NCBI RefSeq assembly: GCF_000378225.1
Contig: NZ_KB905142.1
Location: forward strand, 310,001 to 374,000
Length of the DNA stretch: 64,000 nucleotides
Direction of reading: 5' to 3'
Source of the DNA: Methylophilus methylotrophus DSM 46235 = ATCC 53528
GTDB lineage: Bacteria; Pseudomonadota; Gammaproteobacteria; Burkholderiales; Methylophilaceae
A program made the position numbers and the translations under genes. A model generated the notes under the pieces. It worked only from the letters and a program-made list of their open reading frames with translations, was not told the origin of the DNA and ran no database searches. Shown piece after piece: positions 10,144 to 18,350 of this stretch (its first letter is position 1; each line of letters opens with the position of its first letter).

Positions 10144-10815
10144 ATGTTTAAGCAACATCATGTTGCACCCTTTGCCATTTCAATGGGCACCTTACTTTTA
10201 AGCCAAATTGCATTGACTGCGCATGCAGCAGCGCTGATGGGTTTTGAAGATAGCGCCATGCTCATGACCGAAATTGGTCGCTATAACCAGGAATGGATGT
10301 TGAATTACTCGCCTACGTTTGGGCATGCGATTGGCGTCGAGCAGATGCGTATGTCAGGCAAGGGCGAGCGCGCAACCACTATTTCCGGCATCAATTACAC
10401 CGGCATTATCAAACGCTGGAACCTGCCTGCCGCTCAAGCCAATATCTGGTTCAATGGCAGCATAGGCGAAGCGCGCGGCCAGTATGACGGCTTCGCCTAC
10501 ACACCCAGCTTGCAGTTTGATATCGAATCCACCCGGCTGTATTTCCTGGCCAAAGCCCGCATGATCCGGGCACCTCACATGAACTATGACACTGCAGCCG
10601 TTCAGGCCGGGTTTTCGTTTTATGAAACCGGCTTTAACGAAACGCAGCCATGGTTTGTGATTGAGGCCAAAACCATGCGCAACAATGACCCTGGCTTGCA
10701 GGTGACACCGGCATTGCGGTTGATTAACAAAAACTATTTTCTTGAATTTGGTGTGACCAATCCATGGCAGGGCGAGGGCTTTGCGCCGCGCTTGAATGCC
10801 ATGTTTGTGTTTTAA
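10144..10815 (+). CDS. Predicted outer-membrane beta-barrel protein in a metal cluster
   Basis: A 223-residue protein with a signal peptide (cleavage near AHAAALMG, about residue 30). The mature chain has alternating polar and hydrophobic strands and ends in FVF, a typical C-terminal signature for outer-membrane barrels. Repeated strand-like blocks (NANIWFNGSIGEARG, LYFLAKARM, YFLEFGVTNPW) support a small barrel. A ribosome site GGAGG lies six to ten bases before the ATG. It follows the His/Met/Cys-rich protein by 76 bases and precedes the MerP-like gene by 26 bases. I recognise it as a hypothetical protein type seen in copper-resistance neighbourhoods, without a known mechanism. Confidence 0.72.
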   Translation: MFKQHHVAPFAISMGTLLLSQIALTAHAAALMGFEDSAMLMTEIGRYNQEWMLNYSPTFGHAIGVEQMRMSGKGERATTISGINYTGIIKRWNLPAAQANIWFNGSIGEARGQYDGFAYTPSLQFDIESTRLYFLAKARMIRAPHMNYDTAAVQAGFSFYETGFNETQPWFVIEAKTMRNNDPGLQVTPALRLINKNYFLEFGVTNPWQGEGFAPRLNAMFVF

Positions 10816-10841
10816 CCCGTTTATTTTTAAAGGATATTGAA

Positions 10842-11180
10842 ATGAAAAAATTATTAGTGACTTTAATGTTATCTGTCATCACGCCTGCGGCGTTTGCCGT
10901 AACCACGATCAAAGCCGAAGTAAATGGCATGGTCTGTGCCTTTTGTGCCAAAGGCATAGAGAAAAAACTCAATGCCTTGCCACAAAAACAGTCTGCGTTT
11001 GTGGACCTCAAGAGCCGCGTGGTTGCGCTGCAATTGAAAGAGGGACAAGATGTGTCGAATGATGCATTTAGCAAGGTGATTGAGGATGCAGGTTATTCGA
11101 TCAGCAAACTGGAACGTGTGAACCAGACGGTCGATGCAATACAGGCGGAAATTGCCAAAGCCGAGAAGGCAGGCAAGTAA
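10842..11180 (+). CDS. MerP-like periplasmic heavy-metal-associated domain protein
   Basis: A 112-residue protein with a signal peptide (about residues 1-19, ending PAAFAV) and a single heavy-metal-associated domain. The domain motif is GMVCAFCAKGIEKKL with metal-binding C32 and C35, followed by the expected beta-alpha-beta pattern up to EDAGYSI. Such proteins bind soft or thiophilic cations (Hg, Cu, Zn) and pass them to a membrane partner. The start is preceded by AAAGGATATTGAA. The next gene, MerT-like, begins on the last base of its stop codon (TAATG), so the two are translationally coupled, as merP and merT often are. The metal cannot be named from sequence. Confidence 0.85.
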   Translation: MKKLLVTLMLSVITPAAFAVTTIKAEVNGMVCAFCAKGIEKKLNALPQKQSAFVDLKSRVVALQLKEGQDVSNDAFSKVIEDAGYSISKLERVNQTVDAIQAEIAKAEKAGK

Positions 11181-11572
11181 TGGCAACAGAAATCAACCAG
11201 CTGCAAGCCACTAAGCGGCTGAACCTGTTGTCGCTGTTTACCAGTGGCTCTACGCTGATTTGCTGCGCCTTGCCAGCGACGCTAGTCGCGATTGGCTCTG
11301 TGGCGACCTTGACCAGCCTGATCAGTCATTTTCCACAGCTGATCTGGATCAGCGAACATAAACCAGAGGTGTTCGGCCTGGCGGGCGCCATGTTGCTGCT
11401 GGCGGGTTGGATGCAATGGCGTGCTCGCTTGTTGCCTTGCCCGGCAGATGCCCAATTGGCTGCATTATGCATGCAAACTCGCCGACAAAGCCTCTCGATT
11501 TACTGGGTTTCTGTAGTGATCTTTTTGATTGGCAGTTTCTTTGCGTTTTTAGCGCCGTTGTTTATTACGTAA
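11180..11572 (+). CDS. MerT-like inner-membrane metal transport protein
   Basis: A 130-residue membrane protein with three predicted helices (about residues 20-50, 65-80 and 108-128). A vicinal cysteine pair, C28-C29, lies in the first helix (LICCALPATL), as in MerT, where such a pair accepts Hg(II) from MerP. The cytoplasmic loop has further Cys residues. It overlaps the MerP-like gene by one base. No MerA reductase or MerR regulator is present nearby, so this is a transport-only module and could handle a metal other than mercury. A strong terminator follows. Confidence 0.75.
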   Translation: MATEINQLQATKRLNLLSLFTSGSTLICCALPATLVAIGSVATLTSLISHFPQLIWISEHKPEVFGLAGAMLLLAGWMQWRARLLPCPADAQLAALCMQTRRQSLSIYWVSVVIFLIGSFFAFLAPLFIT

Positions 11573-11616
11573 TTTCCTGCAACCTCCCGATTTTTGGAGG
11601 ATTGGGAGATACAAAT

Positions 11617-11647
11617 AAAAAAGCCGACTGCAGAGTCGGCTTTTTTG
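11617..11647. terminator. Bidirectional rho-independent terminator
   Basis: GC-rich stem GCCGACT / AGTCGGC with flanking A-run and T-run, located between the convergent MerT-like gene and the OmpA-type lipoprotein gene. Confidence 0.9.
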
Positions 11648-11661
11648 TCTTTAGCTGAAGA

Positions 11662-12342
11662 TTATTTGGGTGCCGCCTGAGGGGCTTGTGCCTGAGCCTC
11701 TGGTTCTGCCACAAAAATCTCTACGCGGCGGTTTTTCGCCCGGTTCGCTTCAGTATCATTGGCGGCGATAGGCTCATGTGAGCCACGGCCATCAATGGTG
11801 ATGCGACTGATTGCAATACCGCGTTCGACCAGGTAACTACGGGCGCTGGCAGCACGATTCACGGACAATGGATCATTGATCGCATCTGAACCACTGCTGT
11901 CGGTATGGCCGATAATCGTGACGCGGGCTGCTGCATTATTTTGCAAACCGGTTGCAAACTTGTCCAGGATAGGGCGGAAATTCGACTTGATATTGGCTTT
12001 GCCTTTGTCAAACGAGATATCACTCGGAATTTCTAGTTTCAGCTGGTTGTTTTCAGTTTTGGTGACCGCAACCCCTGTGCCAGCAGTCGCTTGTTCCATT
12101 TCCTGTTTTTGCGCCTCCATCTTTTTGGACCAGATGTTGCCGGCAATTGCACCAGCGCCAGCGCCTACCGCTGCGCCGATGGCGGCACCTTTGCCACCAC
12201 CTGCAACGGCGCCAATGACACCGCCTGCTGCCGCGCCGATACCAGCCCCTTTGGCTGTCCCTTTTTGGGTTTCAGTCATGCTTGCACAACCGGATGTGCC
12301 CAGTGCAGCGATTAACAGAGAGATCGTCATTATTTTATGCAT
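11662..12342 (-). CDS. OmpA-family lipoprotein with glycine-zipper domain
   Basis: A 226-residue lipoprotein. The lipobox LGTSGC gives a lipidated C19. Residues ~33-70 form a Gly/Ala-rich zipper (repeats of GAAxGxxxGA) predicted to insert in or lie against a membrane. The C-terminal OmpA-like domain (about 105-215) shows the peptidoglycan-binding signature IIGHTDSSG and NRAKNRRVEI. The combination resembles YiaD/Pal-like proteins that link the outer membrane to the cell wall. The Pro/Ala/Gln-rich tail is variable. It is transcribed alone, ending at the shared terminator; the 780-bp region upstream contains only repeats and relics. Confidence 0.9.
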   Translation of the reverse strand: MHKIMTISLLIAALGTSGCASMTETQKGTAKGAGIGAAAGGVIGAVAGGGKGAAIGAAVGAGAGAIAGNIWSKKMEAQKQEMEQATAGTGVAVTKTENNQLKLEIPSDISFDKGKANIKSNFRPILDKFATGLQNNAAARVTIIGHTDSSGSDAINDPLSVNRAASARSYLVERGIAISRITIDGRGSHEPIAANDTEANRAKNRRVEIFVAEPEAQAQAPQAAPK

Positions 12343-12374
12343 TGTTTTCCCTTACGTAGTGTTGAATGGCTTTA

Positions 12375-12512
12375 GGGCACTTCTATAAATTCAACTTCCG
12401 TTGCCATGCTGTGTTGCTCATAAAAAACTCTACTTACATATTACCGATATGCTGCGTCAGTTTTTTAATCGCGCCTTGTCTGGCTTAGCAATTTGAATTT
12501 ATAGAAGCACCC
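12375..12512 (-). repeat. Family B inverted-repeat element, copy 1 (~138 bp)
   Basis: Terminal arms GGGCACTTCTATAAATTCAA and a complementary right arm with two differences enclose a ~98-base centre. Read on the minus strand, the centre contains GCTAAGCCAGACAAGGCGCG and ATGAGCAACACAGCATGGCA, also present in the copy at 30972. No open reading frame. It lies in the 780-bp gap upstream of the lipoprotein gene. Confidence 0.75.
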
Positions 12513-12581
12513 TCAATTTGTCCAATTAGGTCTGGGGAAGTTCAGTCCCCAGGTTCTATTAAGTGCGTATAATTCTACTTT

Positions 12582-12756
12582 AACCCAGATTTTCCATTAG
12601 GACTTGAAATGACAACGCTGGACAGTGTGATGGGTTTTTTTGAGAAATTTGAGGGCAATAGTCATTCTATTGACCGATAATTTGCGCAGAAAAGACACAA
12701 AATGGACAAGTTGACGTTCAAGTAGATGGAAAATCGCCTAATGGAAAATCTGGGTT
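12582..12756 (+). mobile_element. Decayed insertion sequence remnant
   Basis: Twenty-base perfect inverted repeats (AACCCAGATTTTCCATTAGG at 12582-12601 and its complement at 12737-12756) bound a 175-bp remnant. Just inside the left end an ATG at 12609 opens a 23-codon frame (MTTLDSVMGFF...) that looks like the start of a transposase and then hits a stop. The rest of the element is deleted. The family cannot be assigned. A family A repeat is inserted six bases beyond its right end. Confidence 0.6.
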
Positions 12757-12762
12757 TAATTA

Positions 12763-13026
12763 GGGCCTGTTAACGCTATTTCAATTGTCGATGTTGCCTC
12801 TGTCATCAGTGCTATCAAGGCGAGAGAAGCGCAGTTTGGTATTCCCAACAAGCGCCGAAAAACGCGGAGAGCGCTGATGACAGAGGTAACCCTGCGGGCT
12901 GGAGTCATTTATTCGCTTCGCTATGTTGTCTATCGCTTATGTAGCCAGCTACACTGCACTCTTTCCGCCTTGCGTAACGAATAAATGCTATCCAGCAGCG
13001 GCAACTGAAATAGCGTTAACAGGCCC
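12763..13026 (+). mobile_element. MITE-like element, family A copy 2 (264 bp)
   Basis: Same terminal inverted repeats as the copies at 9348 and 28078, flanked by TA at 12761-12762 and 13027-13028. An internal hairpin pairs 12797-12813 with 12870-12886, and a smaller one pairs CATTTATTCG with CGAATAAATG near the right end. No coding capacity. With the family B repeat and the IS remnant it accounts for most of the gene-free stretch 12343-13122. Confidence 0.85.
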
Positions 13027-13122
13027 TAAAGCACGCTGCTTTTCTGCCGTTGAATAGCCAGATACTAAATACTAGCAGCAAGTGCAGACAAAATTATAGA
13101 GAAGATACACTCAGGTAAGTTG

Positions 13123-13626
13123 ATGGTTCCTCCAGTCATATTAGATATTGAAGCCTCCGGTTTTGGCGCGGGTAGCTACCCGGTCGAAATCGGCTATGTC
13201 GATACGGCAGGCCATGTCTGGAGTGCGCAAGTCCGGCCACATGCGGACTGGTTGCATTGGGATAAAGAGGCAGAAAAGCTACACCATCAATCCCGCCAGT
13301 CTCTGGAGGATGATGGCGCGACACCACGCGAGATTGCCTTGCATTTGAATCATATGCTGAATGGCAAAACGGTATATACCGATGGCTGGTATCAGGATTT
13401 TGTCTGGTTACACCGATTGTATGAGGCCGCCGGTCTGAGTCCTCACTTCAAGCTGGAAGATTTAAGCCTGACGCTGACGCCGGAGCAGAAAGCTGCCTGG
13501 CACGATACCAAACAACATATCCTTGAGAGCCTGGCATTACAACAACACCGGGCTTCTACCGATGCCAAGGTATTACAACTGACTTGGCTGAAAACGGCTC
13601 AAGCTGACACCGCGCTTGCCGATTAA
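13123..13626 (+). CDS. DnaQ-like DEDDh 3'-5' exonuclease
   Basis: A 167-residue protein close to the size of a single exonuclease domain. Exo I motif DIEASGFG supplies the first Asp and Glu. The middle motif is around TDGWYQDFVWL, and the C-terminal HRASTDAKVL matches the DEDDh ExoIII motif (HxxxxD). The fold is RNase H-like and acts on DNA or RNA 3' ends with two metal ions. The start is the ATG rather than the TTG one codon earlier. It lies alone between the repeat cluster and earP. The substrate (DNA proofreading-like versus RNA trimming) cannot be determined. Confidence 0.82.
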   Translation: MVPPVILDIEASGFGAGSYPVEIGYVDTAGHVWSAQVRPHADWLHWDKEAEKLHHQSRQSLEDDGATPREIALHLNHMLNGKTVYTDGWYQDFVWLHRLYEAAGLSPHFKLEDLSLTLTPEQKAAWHDTKQHILESLALQQHRASTDAKVLQLTWLKTAQADTALAD

Positions 13627-13705
13627 GCGGCTGGCATCGAAGTTTTGCTGCTGTTCGGTTAGACTATCCGCACATGATTGCCTGCCTGATTTAACTATCA
13701 TCCCC

Positions 13706-14806
13706 ATGTCTACTGATTTGCCACGCTCCCATTGGGATATTTTTTGCAAGGTCGTTGATAACTTTGGCGATATTGGCGTGTGCTGGCGCCTGGCGCAGCA
13801 ACTGGCAGAAGAGCACGGGCGACATATCCGTTTATGGGTGGATGACCTGGCGCTGGCAAAGCGTTTTATCGGGGCGGGGCATGCGCGCATTACCCTAAAG
13901 CACTGGACAGATCACGCTGACTTTAGTCGGGTGGCGGAGGTTGTGGTAGAAACCTTTGGCTGTGGACTACCTGAGACCTATCAACAGCAGATGCGGCCAC
14001 AGCAGTCTCTCTGGGTCAATGTCGATTATTTGTCGGCTGAAAGCTGGGTAGAGGGCTTCCATGCGCAACCATCACCGCAAGCTAATGGCCTGATACGCTA
14101 TTTCTTTTACCCGGGTTTCACGGCGTCCACTGGTGGGTTGTTACGTGAGTCTGACTTGCCTGAGCGGCAGGCGCAATATCGCTGGCAAGACTTGTGGCTG
14201 GAACCCGCGCCAGATAAGCTGACACTTTCTTTATTCTGTTACACACATGCGCCCTTGGCCGGGCTGGTCGACAGCCTGCAACACTCCACCCAGGCAGTGC
14301 GCGTCATGGTGCCGGAACCTGTGGCCCCCATGCTGGCAAACGTACTTGATGAGGCTGGGCTAGAAGTGGGAGAACATATTCAGCGCCAGCAAGCCGAGTT
14401 TGTCATCATCCCGTTTTTGTCTCAGGCTGATTACGACTGTTTGCTTTACTTGTGCGATTTCAACTTCGTGCGGGGGGAAGATAGCTGGATCCGTGCGATA
14501 TGGGCGGGCAAACCCATGATCTGGTTGCCTTACCAGCAAAGCGAAGAGACCCACCTGGTGAAATTAAAAGCGTTTATGCAACATTACCTGGCACAGGCAG
14601 AAGCACCGCTTTCTGCATTCATCCAGCATGCCATGCAGGCTTGGGCGCAAGGTAGCTGGCAAGCGATTGATTGGGAGTCTCTACTATCCGTATTGCCGCA
14701 ATTCAGGCAGCATGCGCAGGCGTTCAAGCTGCACCAATCACAACAAGTCGATTTGGCCACTAACTTGGTGATTTTTATTGAGAAATACTGTACACATCGG
14801 GTATAA
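13706..14806 (+). CDS. earP: EF-P arginine rhamnosyltransferase EarP
   Basis: A 366-residue GT-B type glycosyltransferase that attaches rhamnose from dTDP-rhamnose to an arginine of elongation factor P. The N-terminal signature [17 protein letters not shown] contains the conserved D18 and D22. The C-terminal nucleotide-sugar site is [23 protein letters not shown] with its conserved Glu/Asp. Gene order earP-efp is the classical arrangement in beta- and gammaproteobacteria with this modification. The start at MSTDLP gives the family N-terminus; the upstream in-frame extension overlaps the previous gene and has no homologous look. The efp promoter lies across its last codons. Confidence 0.96.
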   Translation: MSTDLPRSHWDIFCKVVDNFGDIGVCWRLAQQLAEEHGRHIRLWVDDLALAKRFIGAGHARITLKHWTDHADFSRVAEVVVETFGCGLPETYQQQMRPQQSLWVNVDYLSAESWVEGFHAQPSPQANGLIRYFFYPGFTASTGGLLRESDLPERQAQYRWQDLWLEPAPDKLTLSLFCYTHAPLAGLVDSLQHSTQAVRVMVPEPVAPMLANVLDEAGLEVGEHIQRQQAEFVIIPFLSQADYDCLLYLCDFNFVRGEDSWIRAIWAGKPMIWLPYQQSEETHLVKLKAFMQHYLAQAEAPLSAFIQHAMQAWAQGSWQAIDWESLLSVLPQFRQHAQAFKLHQSQQVDLATNLVIFIEKYCTHRV

Positions 14807-14807
14807 T
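14778..14807 (+). promoter_or_regulatory. Sigma-70 promoter for efp
   Basis: TTGAGA (14778-14783) and a perfect TATAAT (14802-14807) with 18-base spacing, 40 bases before the efp start and overlapping the earP stop codon. efp can therefore be expressed independently of earP. Confidence 0.8.
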
Positions 14808-14846
14808 TCCGCGCTTTCAAATCCCGCATACAAATTAAGGCTTATT

Positions 14847-15407
14847 ATGAAAATTGCTCAAGAGCTCCGCGTTGGCAACGTCGTGATGATTGGCAACGAC
14901 CCAATGGTGGTTGTAAAAACTGAATACAACAAATCCGGCCGTAACGCGGCTGTGGTGAAAATGAAAATGAAAAACTTGTTGACTGAAGCGCCTAGCGAAA
15001 ACGTCTACAATGCACAGGACAAGTTTGATGTGATCGTGCTGGAAAAGAAAGAAGTGACTTATTCCTACTTCGCTGATCCAACCTACGTATTTATGGACGC
15101 TGAATACAACCAGTACGATGTCGACGCAGAGTTTATGGAAGATGCACTGCCATACCTGGAAGATGGTATGCCATGTGAAGTGCGTTTCTACGAAGGCAAA
15201 GCGATTTCTATCGAACTGCCAACCACTGTGGTGCGTGAAATCACTTACACCGAGCCAGCTGTCAAAGGCGATACCTCTGGTAAAGTCATGAAACCAGCCA
15301 AGATTGCTTCCGGCTTTGAAATTCCAGTGCCTTTGTTTGTCAACCAGGGCGACAAAATCGAGATCGATACACGTACCGGTGAATACCGTAACCGTGTGAT
15401 GAAATAA
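14847..15407 (+). CDS. efp: Translation elongation factor P
   Basis: A 186-residue EF-P with three beta-barrel domains, which relieves ribosome stalling at polyproline stretches. The domain I loop is [10 protein letters not shown], placing Arg at position 32, the residue rhamnosylated by EarP in this EF-P subtype; lysine-type EF-Ps have Lys here. The C-terminal domain ends with the typical [11 protein letters not shown]. The start [10 protein letters not shown] follows AAGGCTTATT and its own sigma-70 promoter. A terminator follows at 15443. The earP neighbour and Arg32 agree with each other. Confidence 0.98.
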   Translation: MKIAQELRVGNVVMIGNDPMVVVKTEYNKSGRNAAVVKMKMKNLLTEAPSENVYNAQDKFDVIVLEKKEVTYSYFADPTYVFMDAEYNQYDVDAEFMEDALPYLEDGMPCEVRFYEGKAISIELPTTVVREITYTEPAVKGDTSGKVMKPAKIASGFEIPVPLFVNQGDKIEIDTRTGEYRNRVMK

Positions 15408-15442
15408 TTATCGACTGGTTGATATAGAGGCCTCGATATAAG

Positions 15443-15468
15443 AACCCCGGTCTGATCCGGGGTTTTTT
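15443..15468 (+). terminator. Rho-independent terminator of efp
   Basis: Stem AACCCCGG / CCGGGGTT with a six-base loop followed by a T-run, 36 bases after the efp stop. Confidence 0.92.
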
Positions 15469-15613
15469 ATTGCCTGTATGTGGTGGTGATGGTTTGAATA
15501 GAAGAACCGAGGAAATATTTCTGTAAATATAGGGAATTATTCACTATTTGCCTTGAAAATTTTTACATGACAATCGCTGACAGCTTTACATCATTTCAAC
15601 CTTGGGAGGTGCA

Positions 15614-16090
15614 ATGCGTCGTCGGCCATTCAATCAAACAATCGTACTTCTCAAGTCATTGCTTGCTGTGAGCACTTTGCTCCTTAGTGCGCATGTGAGT
15701 GCAGAAGCAGACCCGAGATCGCTCAAACATCCCCTGATTGGTTATTGGGAATCCCATTTACCTGAAAATGGTTGTCTGGAAAGTTATTGGTTTAAGGAAG
15801 ACGGCACCGCTGTCTTTACCAGTGGCGATGAGCAACTGGAAGCCCGCTATGAAGTCACGCCGCAACCTGATGCACAAGGCTTCTTTAAATTGAGCCACCG
15901 GGTGACACAGAGTAACAAGGCACAGGACTGTACCCGGCAAACCTCTGAGCTCAATACCGAGCAAACCAGCTTTATTTTGTTTAAACCTGATGGCAGCAGT
16001 TTTATCTCCTGCGACAATGATGATCCTTCCCTTGAAAACTGTTTTGGCCCGATTGAGCTAAAAAATAACGCCAGCAGAAGTTTGCGCTAG
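15614..16090 (+). CDS. Secreted protein of unknown function
   Basis: A 158-residue protein with a signal peptide (hydrophobic ~13-27, cleavage after SAHVSAEA). The mature part has Gly/Trp/Tyr-containing strands (LIGYWESHLP, ESYWFKEDGTAVF) and four Cys, suggesting a small beta-rich, disulfide-stabilised periplasmic protein, perhaps lipocalin-like. GGGAGGT precedes the ATG by six bases. The protease gene starts 15 bases after its stop, so the two are probably co-transcribed; whether it is an inhibitor, chaperone or unrelated partner of the protease is unknown. Confidence 0.7.
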   Translation: MRRRPFNQTIVLLKSLLAVSTLLLSAHVSAEADPRSLKHPLIGYWESHLPENGCLESYWFKEDGTAVFTSGDEQLEARYEVTPQPDAQGFFKLSHRVTQSNKAQDCTRQTSELNTEQTSFILFKPDGSSFISCDNDDPSLENCFGPIELKNNASRSLR

Positions 16091-16105
16091 CAGGTTAGCA
16101 GCAAG

Positions 16106-17128
16106 ATGTGGCAGAGGAGCATCGTTTTGCTCAGGTGGCTGATGCCTGTGCTGGTGGTTTGCGTGGGGCTCACGGTAGGACATTCCAGTCAGGCCGTGAT
16201 TCACGGCCTGACCTTTCCGGGAGCGGCCATTTCCACCGTCAAGTTAAGTATCCAGCATGCACATTTCTTGCAGTCGACAGAAAAGTGGGAGTATTACGAT
16301 TCGATTTGCAGTGCGGCCATTGTCGGCCTGAAGCCGCTGACACTGCTCACGGCGGCGCACTGCCTGAAAGAAGTCCGCTTGACTGGCCCCAAGGACTTAC
16401 CCATCCTCTCCATCGCCCAGCCGGAGCTGCTGGGCATTGAAGAAATCAAGCTCAGCCAGGCTTTTTACCGGTCTTTTGAAGCGGTTTCCGAAGACCTGAC
16501 GCAAGATGTTGCGGTGCTGGTGTTTGATGCGAAAGTACAGAGCGCGATACAGCCCTTGCCTATCAGGCTGGATGACCAATTGCCGGAAGTGCTCATGATT
16601 TGTGGTTACGGGCGAGGATATGGAGAGGCTGATACTCGCCACCCTCGCTGTGGGGAACGGAAACCGGTGCGGGATTTGTCTGATTTTTATCAGGTATTAC
16701 CCAAAACTTACCGCGATATGGACGAGATGCTGCACCTGCAGGCGCAAACCCAGTTCTTATATACACAAGAGCTGGTGCATGCCGAAAAGGCACTCCTGGC
16801 AGTCAATCGTTTAAACGAAGCAGATCAATATGACCACACTGTCCCCATGCCGACGGTGGGGGATTCCGGTGGGCCGTGGCTGGTGATCAATGCCAAGGGC
16901 CAATACGAATTACTGGCGATTACCAGCCTGGTGGAACGTTTTTACAACCCAAGTGCCCACTGGCCGTTTTTCCAGAAACAAGTGCCGCTCTCCGAGTATC
17001 CTTATGTCGCTTATGGATTGCGGCTGAGTCATCCGGAAGTATTGGGGTTTTTGCAATATGCACAACACAGCGGTGCCGATATACGCTTTACCTCGGCACC
17101 TTTATTTCCATATGCTGGCCGACCTTAA
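16106..17128 (+). CDS. Trypsin-like (S1 family) exported serine protease
   Basis: A 340-residue protein with an N-terminal signal segment (about 7-30). The catalytic triad is readable: H85 in LLTAAHC, D134 in LTQDVAVLV and S254 in GDSGGPW. The insert between Asp and Ser is longer than in simple trypsins and rich in acidic and aromatic residues. Cys pairs probably form disulfides in the periplasm. It follows the 158-residue secreted protein closely. Substrate and activation cannot be read; no N-terminal propeptide site typical of trypsinogen is evident. Confidence 0.87.
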   Translation: MWQRSIVLLRWLMPVLVVCVGLTVGHSSQAVIHGLTFPGAAISTVKLSIQHAHFLQSTEKWEYYDSICSAAIVGLKPLTLLTAAHCLKEVRLTGPKDLPILSIAQPELLGIEEIKLSQAFYRSFEAVSEDLTQDVAVLVFDAKVQSAIQPLPIRLDDQLPEVLMICGYGRGYGEADTRHPRCGERKPVRDLSDFYQVLPKTYRDMDEMLHLQAQTQFLYTQELVHAEKALLAVNRLNEADQYDHTVPMPTVGDSGGPWLVINAKGQYELLAITSLVERFYNPSAHWPFFQKQVPLSEYPYVAYGLRLSHPEVLGFLQYAQHSGADIRFTSAPLFPYAGRP

Positions 17129-17144
17129 AGGCAGGCCGGGATGG

Positions 17145-17411
17145 TCAGGCATTTAATTTGGCATCAATTTCTTGTTCAGCCTGCAGCCAGTAATTGAGAT
17201 GGTCATAACCGAAACCATTTTTCTCGGCAATATAATAGGCCGCAACCTCAATCATCTTGTAGCGATCTTCGCTGGTGATGATGGCTGGCTTGAGGGTCTT
17301 TTTGCGTGTCGCTGCCGGTTTTGCAGCTTTGCTGGTAGTGGTTTTAGGCGCTGCCTTTTTTGTAGCAGTGGATTTTTTTGCGGATGTATCAGAGGTCTTG
17401 CTAGTTGCCAT
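17145..17411 (-). CDS. DUF2934 domain protein with Lys/Ala-rich N-terminus
   Basis: An 88-residue protein. Residues 1-44 are a low-complexity Lys/Ala/Thr/Ser stretch resembling histone H1-like tails. Residues ~48-86 match the DUF2934 pattern: RYKMIEVAAYYIAEKNGF, then HLNYWLQAEQEID. Such proteins are widespread in proteobacteria and uncharacterised; the basic tail suggests nucleic-acid contact, which is inference. TAAGGAGAA-like sequence precedes the ATG on the minus strand. It is convergent with the serine protease gene. Confidence 0.83.
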   Translation of the reverse strand: MATSKTSDTSAKKSTATKKAAPKTTTSKAAKPAATRKKTLKPAIITSEDRYKMIEVAAYYIAEKNGFGYDHLNYWLQAEQEIDAKLNA

Positions 17412-17572
17412 ACAGTTCTCCTTGGTCTAGAGGTGGGTAAAGTAGCGTAGGCTTGTGGCCTTTGAGTGATTATATTAGGCAGTCAGGCAATGAGCGTCAA
17501 TAGTGCAAGACCATGATAAGCGCTTGTTTTATCAGTTAATTTAATCTAAATCAAAGAGAAGGTGGTTCAGGG

Positions 17573-18238
17573 ATGTGTTTTTGGAGGTTGGTGTCTGTAT
17601 TCGTGGTTTTTTTGGGGATATGCAGTACCGTATTTGCAGCGGGCGTGACTCAAAAACCTGATCAAGCATCAGCCAGCCATACTGCCAAAAGAAATCATTT
17701 CAAAAAAACGGATAGGCTGGCTGCCCGAGCCATCAAAGTCAACTCTCCCAAGCAAATCATGTCGGCACATAGCGAAGATTTGCGTGCATTGATGCTGGCT
17801 TTGTATGAATCTCACCCAGAGGAGCTAAGCAAGAGTGCACAGGTCGGCCCACGAGAAATGACAGAGTGGGTGTTTGATGGCAAATTTGGCTGGCGTTTTG
17901 ATGGTTTGCAAAGGTTGCAAGACCAGCAGGCACTGGCGTTGTTGTTTGATGAGCAGTTTCAGGGCGACCACGTGCTGGCGCTGGTGGTTGGCCTGGAGAC
18001 CAGTCTGTTTCATGGTTATGGCGCAGAAAACGAGTTTGCCATTCCAGCCGAACAGGATACATCACGGTTGCAGACATTAGTCTGTACCTTACGCGACTTT
18101 CAAAAACGGTATCATGAGTTGAGTGGTTCTAAGGTCTTGCCGATGCTGCAGGAAGCGGCATCACAAAAGCTGGTTTCTTCTGCGCTGGATTCGATACTGC
18201 AACGCATACCCGTTGTCACCGCGCAGACTTGCCCGTGA
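17573..18238 (+). CDS. Exported protein of unknown function
   Basis: A 221-residue protein with a clear signal peptide (residues ~5-23, ending TVFA). A basic linker follows, then a mostly helical soluble part (MSAHSEDLRALMLALYESHPEEL, LQDQQALALLFDEQF) and two Cys near the C-terminus. I do not recognise the family; a periplasmic location is predicted. An AGGTGG sequence lies about ten bases before the ATG. The gene stands alone between the DUF2934 gene and the sugar permease. Confidence 0.65.
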   Translation: MCFWRLVSVFVVFLGICSTVFAAGVTQKPDQASASHTAKRNHFKKTDRLAARAIKVNSPKQIMSAHSEDLRALMLALYESHPEELSKSAQVGPREMTEWVFDGKFGWRFDGLQRLQDQQALALLFDEQFQGDHVLALVVGLETSLFHGYGAENEFAIPAEQDTSRLQTLVCTLRDFQKRYHELSGSKVLPMLQEAASQKLVSSALDSILQRIPVVTAQTCP

Positions 18239-18350
18239 TGTTTTTAGCAGCAACAGGGCTGCAGCTCACTATGCAAGTTTGCCGTTCAGGCTTCCCAATT
18301 GAATCGTTTTATGTTGTAGTGCATGCGTTTTGTATTGCATTGAGAGCCCC

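Noticed and set aside
12609-12680. 23-codon frame inside the IS remnant
   Set aside because: Too short to be functional; kept only as evidence that the element once encoded a transposase.
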